DNA of 64,000 bases from Tahibacter amnicola (GCF_025398735.1 NZ_CP104694.1:1761001-1825000); one strand, 5' to 3'. Positions 34,810 to 43,614 are shown, counted from the first letter of the stretch. The notes: generated by a model not told the origin, from the sequence alone. Program-made: numbers and translations.

Positions 34810-35919
34810 ATGAAATCCAGTACGACCCAGCGCTTGATGGCGCTCGTGCAAGGCGTGGCGGTTTCTGTCGCGTCGTTGCTCTGCAGTACCACCGCCATGG
34901 CTTCGGACCATCGCGAATCGCCCGAGATCGTCAACTATCCGACCGCGGATATCGGCGACTTCTGGGCCTTCATCAGCCCCAGTGATCCTTCGAAGCTGGT
35001 GTTCGTGATGGCGGTGAACCCGTATGCGGTTCCGCTGATCTCCAAGTCCTACATTTTCTCGCCAGACATCCGCTACGTCTTCAAGATCGACAGCGACAAT
35101 GACGCGCGGGCTGACAGTGAGATCGTGTCGCGTTTCTCCAAGGAAAATGCGTTTGCGCATCCCGATGGTCACGGGGGCCTGACCACGCAGACCTTCCGCA
35201 CGACTTTCTCGATGGGGCTGGCACCGCTGGTCGGCAAGGTCACGCCGACGACGCAGGTGCGCAAGACGCCGCTCGATCCGATCATTCTGCAGGGGCGCGA
35301 CGGCACCAAGGCGTTCGCCGGCTTGCGCGACGACCCGTTCTTCTTCGACCTGGTCGCATCCGATCGCACTTTCTCTGGCATGGCCAACGGATTCCGCACC
35401 AAGACCGACCGCTTCGCCTGGTTCGCGGTGTCGGCGCTGGTGGTGGAGATTCCGCTCGCATCGGTCTATCGCGGGCAGCCACTGCGTCTGTGGGCAACCA
35501 CCGAGGAGCTTGGCCAGCGCGGGTGGAAGCAGATCCAGCGCGTGGGCAATCCGGCAGTGAAGGGCGTCTACATTCCCGAGAACATGACTGAGCGTTTCAA
35601 TGCAAGCGAACCGCACAACGACGTGCGCGACTTCAAGGCGGTCGCGGAGCAGTCGGCGCGGACCATGTTCGGGCTGCAGGGGGAAACGCTTGATCGGCTG
35701 ATGGGCATCATCATCCCCGACACGCTGACCCTGGATCCGACCCAGCCGACCAAGTCGCCGAACGGCCGTGCGCTGGACGATGACCTCGACCTGATGTTCT
35801 GGTTCAACCTCCATGCACCTATCGCTTACGCGCCCGGCGATCTCGATGGCGTGCACGGCAACGACGTGCCCAACAGCACCACGTTCCCGTACCTCGCACC
35901 ACCGATCCATCCGCAGTAA
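34810..35919 (+). CDS. DUF4331 domain protein, paralogue 2 (exported)
   Basis: 369 residues from ATG 34810 with GGAG upstream; signal peptide ending AMA|SDHRESPE. It keeps every block of the first paralogue (DIGDFWAFISPSDPSKLVFVMAVNP, RDDPFFFDLVASDRTF, LDDDLDLMFWFNLHAPIAYAPGDLDGVHGNDVP) at the same spacing. The two are clearly tandem duplicates that have since diverged (about half identical by eye). The equal length suggests they may assemble together. A strong terminator lies after this gene. Confidence 0.88.
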   Translation: MKSSTTQRLMALVQGVAVSVASLLCSTTAMASDHRESPEIVNYPTADIGDFWAFISPSDPSKLVFVMAVNPYAVPLISKSYIFSPDIRYVFKIDSDNDARADSEIVSRFSKENAFAHPDGHGGLTTQTFRTTFSMGLAPLVGKVTPTTQVRKTPLDPIILQGRDGTKAFAGLRDDPFFFDLVASDRTFSGMANGFRTKTDRFAWFAVSALVVEIPLASVYRGQPLRLWATTEELGQRGWKQIQRVGNPAVKGVYIPENMTERFNASEPHNDVRDFKAVAEQSARTMFGLQGETLDRLMGIIIPDTLTLDPTQPTKSPNGRALDDDLDLMFWFNLHAPIAYAPGDLDGVHGNDVPNSTTFPYLAPPIHPQ

Positions 35920-35959
35920 GTGACGCAGGCGATTCGCGCCAATGGCGCGGATCGATGCA

Positions 35960-35988
35960 ACCCGTCCGGACGTCGCGTCCGGACGGGT
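35960..35988 (+). terminator. Strong hairpin after the second DUF4331 gene
   Basis: ACCCGTCCGGACG-TCG-CGTCCGGACGGGT, a perfect 13-bp stem with a 3-base loop, 41 bases after the stop. It divides the cluster into an upstream synthase/DUF4331 unit and a downstream TPR/HupE/receptor unit. Confidence 0.75.
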
Positions 35989-36062
35989 ATCCACCCCCTT
36001 TGCCGAATTCGAGCGACGGTGCGCTGTATCTGCGCACGCCGCGCTGTCTGGAAGTGATTGCC

Positions 36063-37265
36063 GTGAAGATCCGATTGGGCAACTGGTTGTGCGGCCTGCT
36101 CGTGGCCGCAACCGCCACCGGTTCTGCCGATGCGGCCGAACCCTACGTGCCGTCCGACGACGGCGAAGTCCTCGTCCAGCTGCCCGCGTCGCTGCGGGGC
36201 CAGCAGACCCGCATCGACGGGTTGAAGGCGCAGCGGGATGCCGCGCCAACGGATGTCACCGTTGCGACCGAACTGGCCAGCCATTATCTGGATGTGGCCA
36301 GGCGCGACCGCAACCTGCGCTACTACGGTTATGCCGAATCGGCGATCCAGCCCTGGCTGTCGCGCGCGGACGTTCCATTGGCGACGCTGGTCGTGCGCGC
36401 CGACATCCACCAGTACTTCCATCGCTTCGATGCGGCCAAGGCAGACTATCTGCAGGTGGTCCGTGCCAATCCCGCGTATTCCAAGGCCTGGTTCAGCCTG
36501 GCGATGATCAGCGCCGCCCAAGCCGACCATGAGACCGCGCTGGCGCACTGCCAGGCGCTGATGCGGCTCAATGTCCATTCGTGGAAGTTGTGCCGTGGTG
36601 CTGTCAGCGGGGGAACGTCCGGCATCGCGCAAGGCCAGGCGCTGCTCCGGTCCGCGCTGGACGAGATTCCGTCGTCGGCGGTGGATGAGCGGATCTGGGC
36701 GCTGACGGCGTTGGCGGATATCGCGGTGCGCCTGGAGCGGATCGACGAAGCCGATATCTATTTCAAGGAGGCACTCGCCCTGCGTAAAGACAGTGCCGAC
36801 GTGCTGTTGCCGTATGCCGATTTCCTGCTCGAACAGGGCCGCGCACAGGACGCGCTGGCCGTGCTGGCGAACGATGGGGACACGCTCAATGGCGCGGTCC
36901 GGCGATGTCTGGCGCTGCAAGTCACGTCGCCGGGGGACATCGACGCCTGTCGTCTGGCGCTGAAGGCGCGATTTGCCGATAGCGCGTTGCGTGGCGATCC
37001 GCCGTACTTCAACGAGGAAGTCCGCGCCAATCTTTATCTGTTCGACGATGCCGCGCGAGCCCTCGCCCTGGCCAAGGAGAACTGGCAAATGGTCAAGACG
37101 CCGGCCGATGCGCAGCTGCTGCTGCGCGCCGGACTGGCGGCAAACGATGTGGATGCCGTAACGGCCGTTCGCCAGTGGCTCGCTCCCGTTGCCGCTGCCA
37201 ATCCGGCGCTCGTGCGTCAGCTCGCTGTCGGACCGGAGGCATCCTCGCATGGCGCCGCTCCGTAA
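36063..37265 (+). CDS. Exported tetratricopeptide-repeat protein
   Basis: 400 residues from GTG 36063 (VKIRLGNWLCGLLVAATATGSADA), the start that gives a clean signal peptide; GTG 36054 is possible. The body is made of helical TPR-like units, for example VATELASHYLDVARRDRNLRYYGYAESAIQPW, LVVRADIHQYFHRFDAAKADYLQVVRANPAYSKAWFSLAMI and ADIAVRLERIDEADIYFKEALAL. TPR proteins mediate protein contacts. Genes of this kind are recurrent neighbours of DUF4331 and HupE/UreJ genes, suggesting a shared periplasmic assembly. The downstream gene starts inside its 3' end (17-base overlap). Confidence 0.82.
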   Translation: MKIRLGNWLCGLLVAATATGSADAAEPYVPSDDGEVLVQLPASLRGQQTRIDGLKAQRDAAPTDVTVATELASHYLDVARRDRNLRYYGYAESAIQPWLSRADVPLATLVVRADIHQYFHRFDAAKADYLQVVRANPAYSKAWFSLAMISAAQADHETALAHCQALMRLNVHSWKLCRGAVSGGTSGIAQGQALLRSALDEIPSSAVDERIWALTALADIAVRLERIDEADIYFKEALALRKDSADVLLPYADFLLEQGRAQDALAVLANDGDTLNGAVRRCLALQVTSPGDIDACRLALKARFADSALRGDPPYFNEEVRANLYLFDDAARALALAKENWQMVKTPADAQLLLRAGLAANDVDAVTAVRQWLAPVAAANPALVRQLAVGPEASSHGAAP

Positions 37266-38382
37266 TATTCTTCTTCTGCTGTTGACCCTGTGCGGGATGG
37301 TGCGGACGGTGTCCGCGCATAGCCCCAGCACGAGCTACCTGTACCTGCAGGCGCAGGAATCGCTGATCGACGTTCGGTGGGACGTCTCCCTGTTCGATCT
37401 CAACGACGCCGTCACCCTGGACACCAACGGCGACGGCGCGGTGACCTGGGGCGAATTGCGCAACCAATCCGCGCGCCTCGCGACACTATTGGCAAGCCAT
37501 GTCGTGATCAGCCAGGACGGCGCATCCTGCGCGCCAGTTCCGCCGATAGGTCTCAGCGTGTTGCACCGGCAGGGTGATACGTTTGCGGTCGTACAGCAGG
37601 GCATGCGCTGCAAGGAAGCGCTGACGTCGGCTGACTTGCGCTATTCGTTTCTGTTCGAGCGGAATCTCAAGCACCGTGCGATAGTGACGCTGAATGCGGG
37701 CGAGCCGACGGCGTCCGTGCTGGTGGCTTCGCCGGAGCAGCGTACCGTCGCGCTGCGTTTCGACGACAACGCAATGGCGACCTCCTTCGGCGGATTTGTC
37801 GTCCATGGCATGCACCACATCCTGGAAGGGCCGGATCACATCCTCTTTGTCTGCACGCTGATCATCGCCGTGCTGCTGCCGCGGCGGCGTCCGAAGACGG
37901 ATGCCCGTGGCCTGGGTTCCCGCCTGTGGGAACTGACCAAGCTGGTCTCGGTGTTCACGCTGGCGCATTCCCTGACGCTCGGGGCGTCGGCGCTGGGGCT
38001 TGTTGCAGCACCGGTCCGGTTCTTCGAATCAGCGATTGCGGTGTCGATCGTCGTGATGGCCCTGAACACCTTGTGGCCGGTTGTACCTGACCGGTTCGAG
38101 AAGGGCGTCGTGTTCGGTTTCGGCCTGCTGCACGGCCTGGGTTTCGCCACCTTGCTGCAGGAGCTGTCGCTGCCGCAGACAGGCAGGCTTGCCAGTCTCG
38201 CGGGCTTCAATATTGGCGTCGAGATCGGCCAGCTGGCCATTCTCGTGGTGGCCGTACCTGTCGTGCTGTCCGTTTCGTTGTGGCGGCCGGCGCGGGCAGC
38301 CTTGGTCATGGCCAGCGCATTCGGCATCGCCGTGATGGGCACCTTCTGGTTCCTCCAGCGCGCACTGGGCATCGGGGCCTGA
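37249..38382 (+). CDS. HupE/UreJ-like membrane protein
   Basis: 377 residues from ATG 37249, overlapping the TPR gene by 17 bases. A signal peptide (NILLLLLTLCGMVRTVSA) precedes a periplasmic domain of about 170 residues beginning HSPSTSYLYL, with an acidic DLNDAVTLDTNGDGAVTWGEL segment. About seven membrane helices follow, opening with the His-rich VHGMHHILEGPDHILFV characteristic of HupE/UreJ metal-transport-like proteins; later helices carry TLAHSLTLGASALG and GFGLLHGLGFATLL. The family includes nickel/cobalt permease relatives. Metal transport is plausible, but the partner and substrate are not shown. Confidence 0.85.
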   Translation: MAPLRNILLLLLTLCGMVRTVSAHSPSTSYLYLQAQESLIDVRWDVSLFDLNDAVTLDTNGDGAVTWGELRNQSARLATLLASHVVISQDGASCAPVPPIGLSVLHRQGDTFAVVQQGMRCKEALTSADLRYSFLFERNLKHRAIVTLNAGEPTASVLVASPEQRTVALRFDDNAMATSFGGFVVHGMHHILEGPDHILFVCTLIIAVLLPRRRPKTDARGLGSRLWELTKLVSVFTLAHSLTLGASALGLVAAPVRFFESAIAVSIVVMALNTLWPVVPDRFEKGVVFGFGLLHGLGFATLLQELSLPQTGRLASLAGFNIGVEIGQLAILVVAVPVVLSVSLWRPARAALVMASAFGIAVMGTFWFLQRALGIGA

Positions 38383-38516
38383 TGCCCTCGCGCTCGCATC
38401 GCCGGCATCCGGTACGGGAGGCGGCTGCGTAAGGAAAGGGGATGACCCTGTGCCGACGCGCGCTCCGCATCGCAATGCCGTGTGTTCAACGCATCGGATC
38501 GAAAGGAAATACAACG

Positions 38517-39293
38517 ATGACTGCTTTTGACACGGAACGGGTCTTGCGCGTCAGACACTGGACGCCGGCCTATTTCAGCTTCACCACGACGCGTGGCACC
38601 GGCCTTCGCTTCGAGAACGGCCAGTTCGTCATGATCGGGCTGCCGGTCGATGGCAAGCCGCTGGTGCGTGCCTACTCGATCGCATCGGGGAACTGGGAAG
38701 AGGAGCTGGAGTTTTTCAGCATCAAGGCGCCGAATGGTCCGCTCACCTCGCGGCTGCAGCATCTGCGGGAAGGTGACGACATTCTGGTGAGCCGCAAGCC
38801 GACAGGCACGCTGCTCACGCACGACCTGCATGCCGGGCGCAACCTTTACCTGTTGGCGACCGGCACCGGCCTGGCGCCGTTTCTCGCCGTGATCAAGGAC
38901 CCGCAGACCTATGAGCGGTTCGAGCGTGTCGTCCTGGCGCACGGCGTGCGCTACGAATCGGACCTGGCCTATCGCGACTACCTTACGCGCGGGCTGCCCG
39001 AACACGAGTACCTGGGCGAGACGATCCGTCGCCAGCTGCTGTACTACCCGGCCGTCACCCGCGAGCCCTTCGCGCACCAGGGTCGGCTCACCCGGTTGAT
39101 GGCGAGCGGCCAGATGATGCGGGACCTGGGTATCGAGCCGCTCGACGCGGCGCGCGACCGCGCCATGATCTGCGGCAGCCCCCAGATGCTGTCCGACCTG
39201 CGCGAGCTGCTGGATGCACGCGGCTTCACGGCCTCGCCGCGCATCGGTACACCCGGTGAATATGTCTTTGAACGGGCTTTTGTGGAGAAATGA
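38517..39293 (+). CDS. fpr: Ferredoxin--NADP reductase
   Basis: 258 residues from ATG 38517 with AAAGGAA ribosome-binding site. FAD-binding RAYSIAS (residues about 50-56) and GPLTSRLQHL, NADP-binding LATGTGLAPFLAVI near 113, a CGSPQM motif near the end (MICGSPQML) and the bacterial C-terminus YVFERAFVEK. This is the subclass of short bacterial ferredoxin/flavodoxin-NADP reductases (Fpr). Reduces ferredoxin or flavodoxin with NADPH. In this setting it could feed electrons to the cluster's oxidative enzymes, or be an independent redox gene. Confidence 0.9.
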   Translation: MTAFDTERVLRVRHWTPAYFSFTTTRGTGLRFENGQFVMIGLPVDGKPLVRAYSIASGNWEEELEFFSIKAPNGPLTSRLQHLREGDDILVSRKPTGTLLTHDLHAGRNLYLLATGTGLAPFLAVIKDPQTYERFERVVLAHGVRYESDLAYRDYLTRGLPEHEYLGETIRRQLLYYPAVTREPFAHQGRLTRLMASGQMMRDLGIEPLDAARDRAMICGSPQMLSDLRELLDARGFTASPRIGTPGEYVFERAFVEK

Positions 39294-39309
39294 CGTGCGG
39301 GAGCAGGAA

Positions 39310-41451
39310 ATGATGACCGCGCCGGTCAGAACGAATCAACCCGGTGTGGCGCTGCCGCAGGTTCCGGCGGCCCCTAGGTCGATCGCCCGTCGGGCGACGC
39401 TGGCCTTGGCCGTCTGCGCGACTGTCGCCGGCGTTCCACCGATGGTGCATGCCGAGCCGCTGGCCGAAACGCGGTTATCCGCGATCGATGTCGACGAAGT
39501 AAATGGCGAAGCGGCCAAGCCCGGCGTGGAGGCTGCATCGGCCGGTATCGTCACGGCGGCCGATCTGCGCGTACGTCCGCTGTCACGTCCGGCGGAGGTG
39601 CTGGAGGTGATGCCGGGCCTGGTTGCGACCCAGCACAGCGGCAACGGCAAGGGAAACCAGTATTTCCTGCGTGGATTCAATCTCGATCACGGGACCGATC
39701 TCTCCACGACGATCGACGGAGTGCCGAACAACCTGCGCACGCACGGCCACGGGCAGGGCTACAACGACCTCAACGGACTGATCCCGGAACTGATCCGGCG
39801 CATCGAGTACCGAAAGGGCCCCTACGCGGCGGACGACGGCGATTTCTCGTCTGCCGGTGCGGCGCATATTCGCTATGTGGATAAAGTTTCCAGGCCATTC
39901 GTCGACGTCACGGCCGGCGAGCACGGCTTCGCCCGCGTACTGGCGGCCGGATCGGGCGAGTTCGACCACGACCGGTCGCTCTTGCTCGGGGTGGACCTGG
40001 GCCGCAACGACGGTCCCTGGGAAAAGCCCGAAGACGCCCGGCGGGCGTCCGTCATCGCGAAGTTCCGCCAGGGCAATGCCGATACGCGCTGGGGCATCGC
40101 ATACCTGGGCTACCGCAATCGCTGGGCGTCGAGCGACCAGGTCCCGTTGCGGGCGGTTGAATCCGGCCGCATCGGGCGGTTCGGTCAGATCGACCCGGAC
40201 CTTGGAGGGGATACGTCGCGACATACCCTCGTGGCCGATGTGACGCATGCGACTGATACCGGCGAATGGCAGGCGAACGCCTACGCGGTTCGCTACCGGC
40301 TCGACCTGTTCTCCAACTTCACCTACCTGCTGGAGCACCCGGATGAGGGAGACCAGTTCGCGCAGGCGGACGATCGTACCTACTACGGCGGGGCGCTGAC
40401 GTATTCGCACCGGTGGACTTCGGGCGAGGTCCTGCACGAACTGGCCACCGGTGCCGAACTGCGCATCGACGATATCGATCGCGTAGGGCTCTATCACACG
40501 CGGGCGCGTCAGACGCTGGGTGTCGTGCGGCAGGACCAGGTCGCGGAAACATCCGCCGGCCTGCATGCCAGCCTGCGCAGTCAGTGGACCAGCACGTTTC
40601 ACAGCGTCGTTGGCCTCCGCGGTGACTACTACGATGCCGACGTCGACAGCCTGCTGTCGCCCAATTCCGGTGCTGCCAGCCAGTTCCGGGCCAGCCCGAA
40701 GTTCAGTCTGATGTATTCCCCGGTGGCACCGCTGGCGCTCTATGCCAATGCGGGGCGCGGCTTCCATTCGAACGACGCGCGCGGTGCGACCACCCGCGTC
40801 AATCCGCTGGCCCCCTCCGAGCCTGCGCAGCCACTGGATCTCATCGTGCCCACGCGCGGCGAGGAAGTGGGAATCCGCTACGCCCCGGTGCCAAACCTGA
40901 TGCTCAGTGCCGTGTTCTGGCGGCTGCGCATCGGATCGGAACTGGTGTTCTCCGGCGACGGCGGTTCGACCGAGGCGAGCCGCGCCTCGCGCCGCCAGGG
41001 TATCGAGGCGGAACTGACCTACCGGCCATTGCCGTGGCTGCGGCTGGAGGCGGATTTCGCGCGTTCGCAGGCGCGTTTCACGGAATTCGATCCGGCCGGC
41101 GACGCCATCCCCGGTGCTATCGAGAAAGTGGCATCCGTTGGCATCTACGTGGACCACGGCGGCCGCTGGTCCGGTGGCCTGCGCTACCGCTATCTCGGCC
41201 CGGCACCGCTGGTGGAGGACGGCAGCGTGCGCTCCCGCTCGACCACGCTCGTCAATCTGGATGTCAACTACGCCATCAGTACGAACGCGGCGCTGCGGCT
41301 GGAGGTGCACAACCTCCTCGACAGTGACGACAACGACATCACCTATTTTTACGAGTCACGCATGACCGGTGAAACGGATCCTGTCGCGGACATCCATTTC
41401 CATCCCGTGGAGCCGCGCACTGTGCGCCTTTCCTGGCGCTACACCTTTTGA
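39310..41451 (+). CDS. TonB-dependent receptor
   Basis: About 713 residues from ATG 39310 (ATG 39313 and GTG 39295 are alternatives; AGCAGGAA precedes). Signal peptide ARRATLALAVCATVAGVPPMVHAEPLAETRLSAIDV. Plug domain: RPAEVLEVMPGLVATQHSGNGKGNQYFLRGFNLDHGTDL and a His-rich loop NNLRTHGHGQGYND then RRIEYRKGPYAADDGDFSSAGA. It continues as a beta-barrel ending PRTVRLSWRYTF with terminal Phe. The His/Asp-rich plug loop and HupE-like neighbour hint at a metal or metal-chelate substrate, but uptake or release of the cluster's own product is equally possible. Confidence 0.9.
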   Translation: MMTAPVRTNQPGVALPQVPAAPRSIARRATLALAVCATVAGVPPMVHAEPLAETRLSAIDVDEVNGEAAKPGVEAASAGIVTAADLRVRPLSRPAEVLEVMPGLVATQHSGNGKGNQYFLRGFNLDHGTDLSTTIDGVPNNLRTHGHGQGYNDLNGLIPELIRRIEYRKGPYAADDGDFSSAGAAHIRYVDKVSRPFVDVTAGEHGFARVLAAGSGEFDHDRSLLLGVDLGRNDGPWEKPEDARRASVIAKFRQGNADTRWGIAYLGYRNRWASSDQVPLRAVESGRIGRFGQIDPDLGGDTSRHTLVADVTHATDTGEWQANAYAVRYRLDLFSNFTYLLEHPDEGDQFAQADDRTYYGGALTYSHRWTSGEVLHELATGAELRIDDIDRVGLYHTRARQTLGVVRQDQVAETSAGLHASLRSQWTSTFHSVVGLRGDYYDADVDSLLSPNSGAASQFRASPKFSLMYSPVAPLALYANAGRGFHSNDARGATTRVNPLAPSEPAQPLDLIVPTRGEEVGIRYAPVPNLMLSAVFWRLRIGSELVFSGDGGSTEASRASRRQGIEAELTYRPLPWLRLEADFARSQARFTEFDPAGDAIPGAIEKVASVGIYVDHGGRWSGGLRYRYLGPAPLVEDGSVRSRSTTLVNLDVNYAISTNAALRLEVHNLLDSDDNDITYFYESRMTGETDPVADIHFHPVEPRTVRLSWRYTF

Positions 41452-41455
41452 CGAG

Positions 41456-41489
41456 CCCTTCCGCGGTTGCAGCGCACCTCTGCGAAGGG
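41456..41489 (+). terminator. Imperfect hairpin after the TonB receptor
   Basis: CCCTTCCGC pairs with GCGAAGGGG with one bulge across a 17-base loop, starting 4 bases after the stop codon. A weak terminator candidate. Confidence 0.35.
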
Positions 41490-41534
41490 GGCGCTGCGGG
41501 TGTGGGAGGGCGACGATTGCCGAGGACGGAACCG

Positions 41535-42518
41535 ATGAAGCAGATCCAGTTTGCCCGGACGGGCATCCCCAGCGAGGTCGTGGCGTGCGTGGATGTCCCC
41601 GAGCCGGCTTCGCCGGGGCCCGGCGAAGTGCTGGTGCAGGCCCAGGCGTTCCCCATCAACCCGGCCGACATTCTGACGCTGCGCGGCGGCTATGCCCGGC
41701 GCGCGGACGGCGTCGGCGTGCCCGGATCCGAGGCCGTTGGCGTGGTCGTGGCGACCGGCGAGGGTGTCGCGAACGTCGCCGTCGGTGATCGCGTCATCTA
41801 CCTGTGCCGTGACAACTGGTTGGCGTTCAAGTGCGTGCCTGCGCACCAGGTCATGCCGGTGCCACGCCAGGCAGACCTGCTCCAGCTGGCGATGCTCAAA
41901 GTGAATCCGGCGACCGCGCACTGCCTGCTGGAACGGTTCGTTGCGCTTGGCGCAGACGACTGGGTGATTCAGAACGCGGCCAATTCCGGCGTCGGCCGCA
42001 GCCTCACCCAGTTGGCGCGCCTGCGCGGGATCCGCTCGATCAGCGTGGTGCGTAGGGACGACGTGTCCGCCGAGCTCATGGCGTTGGGGGCTACGGCCGT
42101 TCTGCGCGATGGTGACGACCTGGCAGCCCGGGTTCGTGAGCAGACGGGCGGTGCACGCGTCGCGCTGGCGGTGGACGCCGTTGGCGGCGCCGCGACCGCA
42201 CGCCTGGCGGACGCGGTGTCGGACGGGGCCACCCTGGTCAACTACGGCGGCATGCAGGGCGAAGCATGCATCGTCCGGCCGGATCAGCTGATCTTCCGCG
42301 ACATCGCCGTGCGTGGCTTCTGGCTGACCCGTACCGTGGAGTCCATGCCCTACGCCGACGCGAAGCTGATGTACGACGCGCTGTCCGGCCACGTGCTGGC
42401 GGGCAACCTGCACACGCCGGTGGAGGCGCGCTATCGCGCCGAAGAGATACAGCAGGCCGTGGCGCACGCCGAGCGTGGCGGTCGCCATGGCAAGGTGCTG
42501 GTGGAATTCAGCAACTAG
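41535..42518 (+). CDS. MDR-superfamily oxidoreductase, trans-2-enoyl reductase (MECR/ETR)-like
   Basis: 327 residues from ATG 41535 with GAGGACGGA upstream. Medium-chain dehydrogenase fold without the structural-zinc Cys cluster: MKQIQFARTGIPSEVV, AFPINPADILTLRGGYARR, GSEAVGVVVATGEG, then the nucleotide fold IQNAANSGVGRSLTQLARLRGI and RDDVSAELMALGATAVL. The QNAANSGVGR signature and the INPADI/GGY segment are those of mitochondrial-type 2-enoyl thioester reductases, which reduce enoyl-ACP/CoA with NADPH. The megasynthase has no enoyl reductase domain, so this enzyme could supply that step in trans. A general quinone reductase is the alternative. Confidence 0.82.
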   Translation: MKQIQFARTGIPSEVVACVDVPEPASPGPGEVLVQAQAFPINPADILTLRGGYARRADGVGVPGSEAVGVVVATGEGVANVAVGDRVIYLCRDNWLAFKCVPAHQVMPVPRQADLLQLAMLKVNPATAHCLLERFVALGADDWVIQNAANSGVGRSLTQLARLRGIRSISVVRRDDVSAELMALGATAVLRDGDDLAARVREQTGGARVALAVDAVGGAATARLADAVSDGATLVNYGGMQGEACIVRPDQLIFRDIAVRGFWLTRTVESMPYADAKLMYDALSGHVLAGNLHTPVEARYRAEEIQQAVAHAERGGRHGKVLVEFSN

Positions 42519-42560
42519 CGGTGCGCCGGCCCGATTCGGCGGGTTTGCGCGTCGGGTTGT

Positions 42561-42606
42561 CCCCCGCGACCTGGCGGTCCGCTCCCCGGCGGGGCGACTG
42601 CGGGGG
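42561..42606 (+). terminator. GC-rich nested hairpin after the enoyl-reductase-like gene
   Basis: CCCCCGC and GCGGGGG pair around an inner CCCC-GGC-GGGG element. It lies 43 bases after the stop and before the cyclase gene. No T tract. The 184-base interval 42519-42702 holds no gene. Confidence 0.35.
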
Positions 42607-42702
42607 CGGGCGCCAGGACGGGGCTTTGCGCCGCCGGAAGGTGGCGGCCGGCGCCCCGGTGGGCTTCTGGACCTCCGCTGAATCGCCTATGATCGCGCCG
42701 AG

Positions 42703-43605
42703 ATGACCCAGCGCCAGCCCTTGACCATCCTCTTTGCCGACGTCTCCGGCAGCACCAAGCTGTTCGAGACCCGTGGCGACGAAACCGCGCGACGGATCGT
42801 ATCCGGCGTGCTCAACGTCCTGGGGGAGATTACCCAGCATCACGGCGGGCGTGTCATCAAGACCATCGGCGACGAGGTCATGTGTACGTTTCCGGGGCCT
42901 CTCAACGGCCTGCTGGCCGCGACGGACATGCAGAAGCGGGTGTCCAGCGACCCGGCGTTCATCCGCGACAACCTGGCCATCCGCGTCGGCCTGCACCATG
43001 GCGACACCTTGCTCGAAGACGGCGACGTCTACGGCGATGCCGTGAACACGGCCGCCCGCATGAGCTCCCTGGCCAAGCGTGAGCAGATCGTCACCACGGC
43101 CAGTACTGTTTCGGGCGTCACCAACGTGGGGCCGTTGCGCACGCGTGCACTGGGAACGGCGCGGGTCTCGGGCAAACTGTTGCCGATCGAGATCGTCGAC
43201 GTGATGTGGCAGGAAGACACCTCCAACGTGACCACCGTGCAGCGCGTGGTGAAGCTGGTGGAGCAGGGGCCGCGCAAACAGCGGCTGCTGCTGCGCTATC
43301 GCAGCCAGTCGTACGAGATCGACGAGCTGGCACCACCGTTCTCGCTCGGTCGCGAGGCCAGCAATAATCTGATGATCGACGCCGAGTGGGTCTCGCGGAC
43401 GCACGCGACGATCGAATACAAGCGTGGCCATTGGGTGCTGGGGGACCGTTCCACCAACGGTACCTGGGTCCGCCTGGGCGACGGTGACGAATTGCGGCTG
43501 CATCGCGACGAGTTGCACCTGCGGCGCACGGGCACGATCAGCCTCGGCCAGGAAACCTCGCTCAATCCCGACTACGTCCTCACCTTCCAGTGCATGGAAG
43601 CGTGA
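42703..43605 (+). CDS. Class III nucleotidyl cyclase fused to an FHA domain
   Basis: 300 residues from ATG 42703; a TATGAT -10-like box lies just upstream (GCCTATGATC). The N-terminal cyclase homology domain has metal-binding Asp in LFADVSGSTKLF, the second Asp in IKTIGDEVMCTF, and DAVNTAARMSSLA carrying the transition-state Asn/Arg. The C-terminal ~90 residues form an FHA phosphothreonine-binding domain (FSLGREASNNLMIDAEWVSRTHATIEY, DRSTNGTWVRL). It thus links cAMP or cGMP synthesis to Ser/Thr phosphorylation. The window also encodes a Ser/Thr kinase (56469-59093) that could be an upstream partner. Confidence 0.88.
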   Translation: MTQRQPLTILFADVSGSTKLFETRGDETARRIVSGVLNVLGEITQHHGGRVIKTIGDEVMCTFPGPLNGLLAATDMQKRVSSDPAFIRDNLAIRVGLHHGDTLLEDGDVYGDAVNTAARMSSLAKREQIVTTASTVSGVTNVGPLRTRALGTARVSGKLLPIEIVDVMWQEDTSNVTTVQRVVKLVEQGPRKQRLLLRYRSQSYEIDELAPPFSLGREASNNLMIDAEWVSRTHATIEYKRGHWVLGDRSTNGTWVRLGDGDELRLHRDELHLRRTGTISLGQETSLNPDYVLTFQCMEA

Positions 43606-43614
43606 TTCGCCGTT

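Noticed and set aside
21088-42518. Calling the cluster an enediyne cluster
   Set aside because: Only the synthase and fused thioesterase resemble enediyne enzymes. The UnbL/UnbU/UnbV-type and other warhead companion genes are not present within the window.
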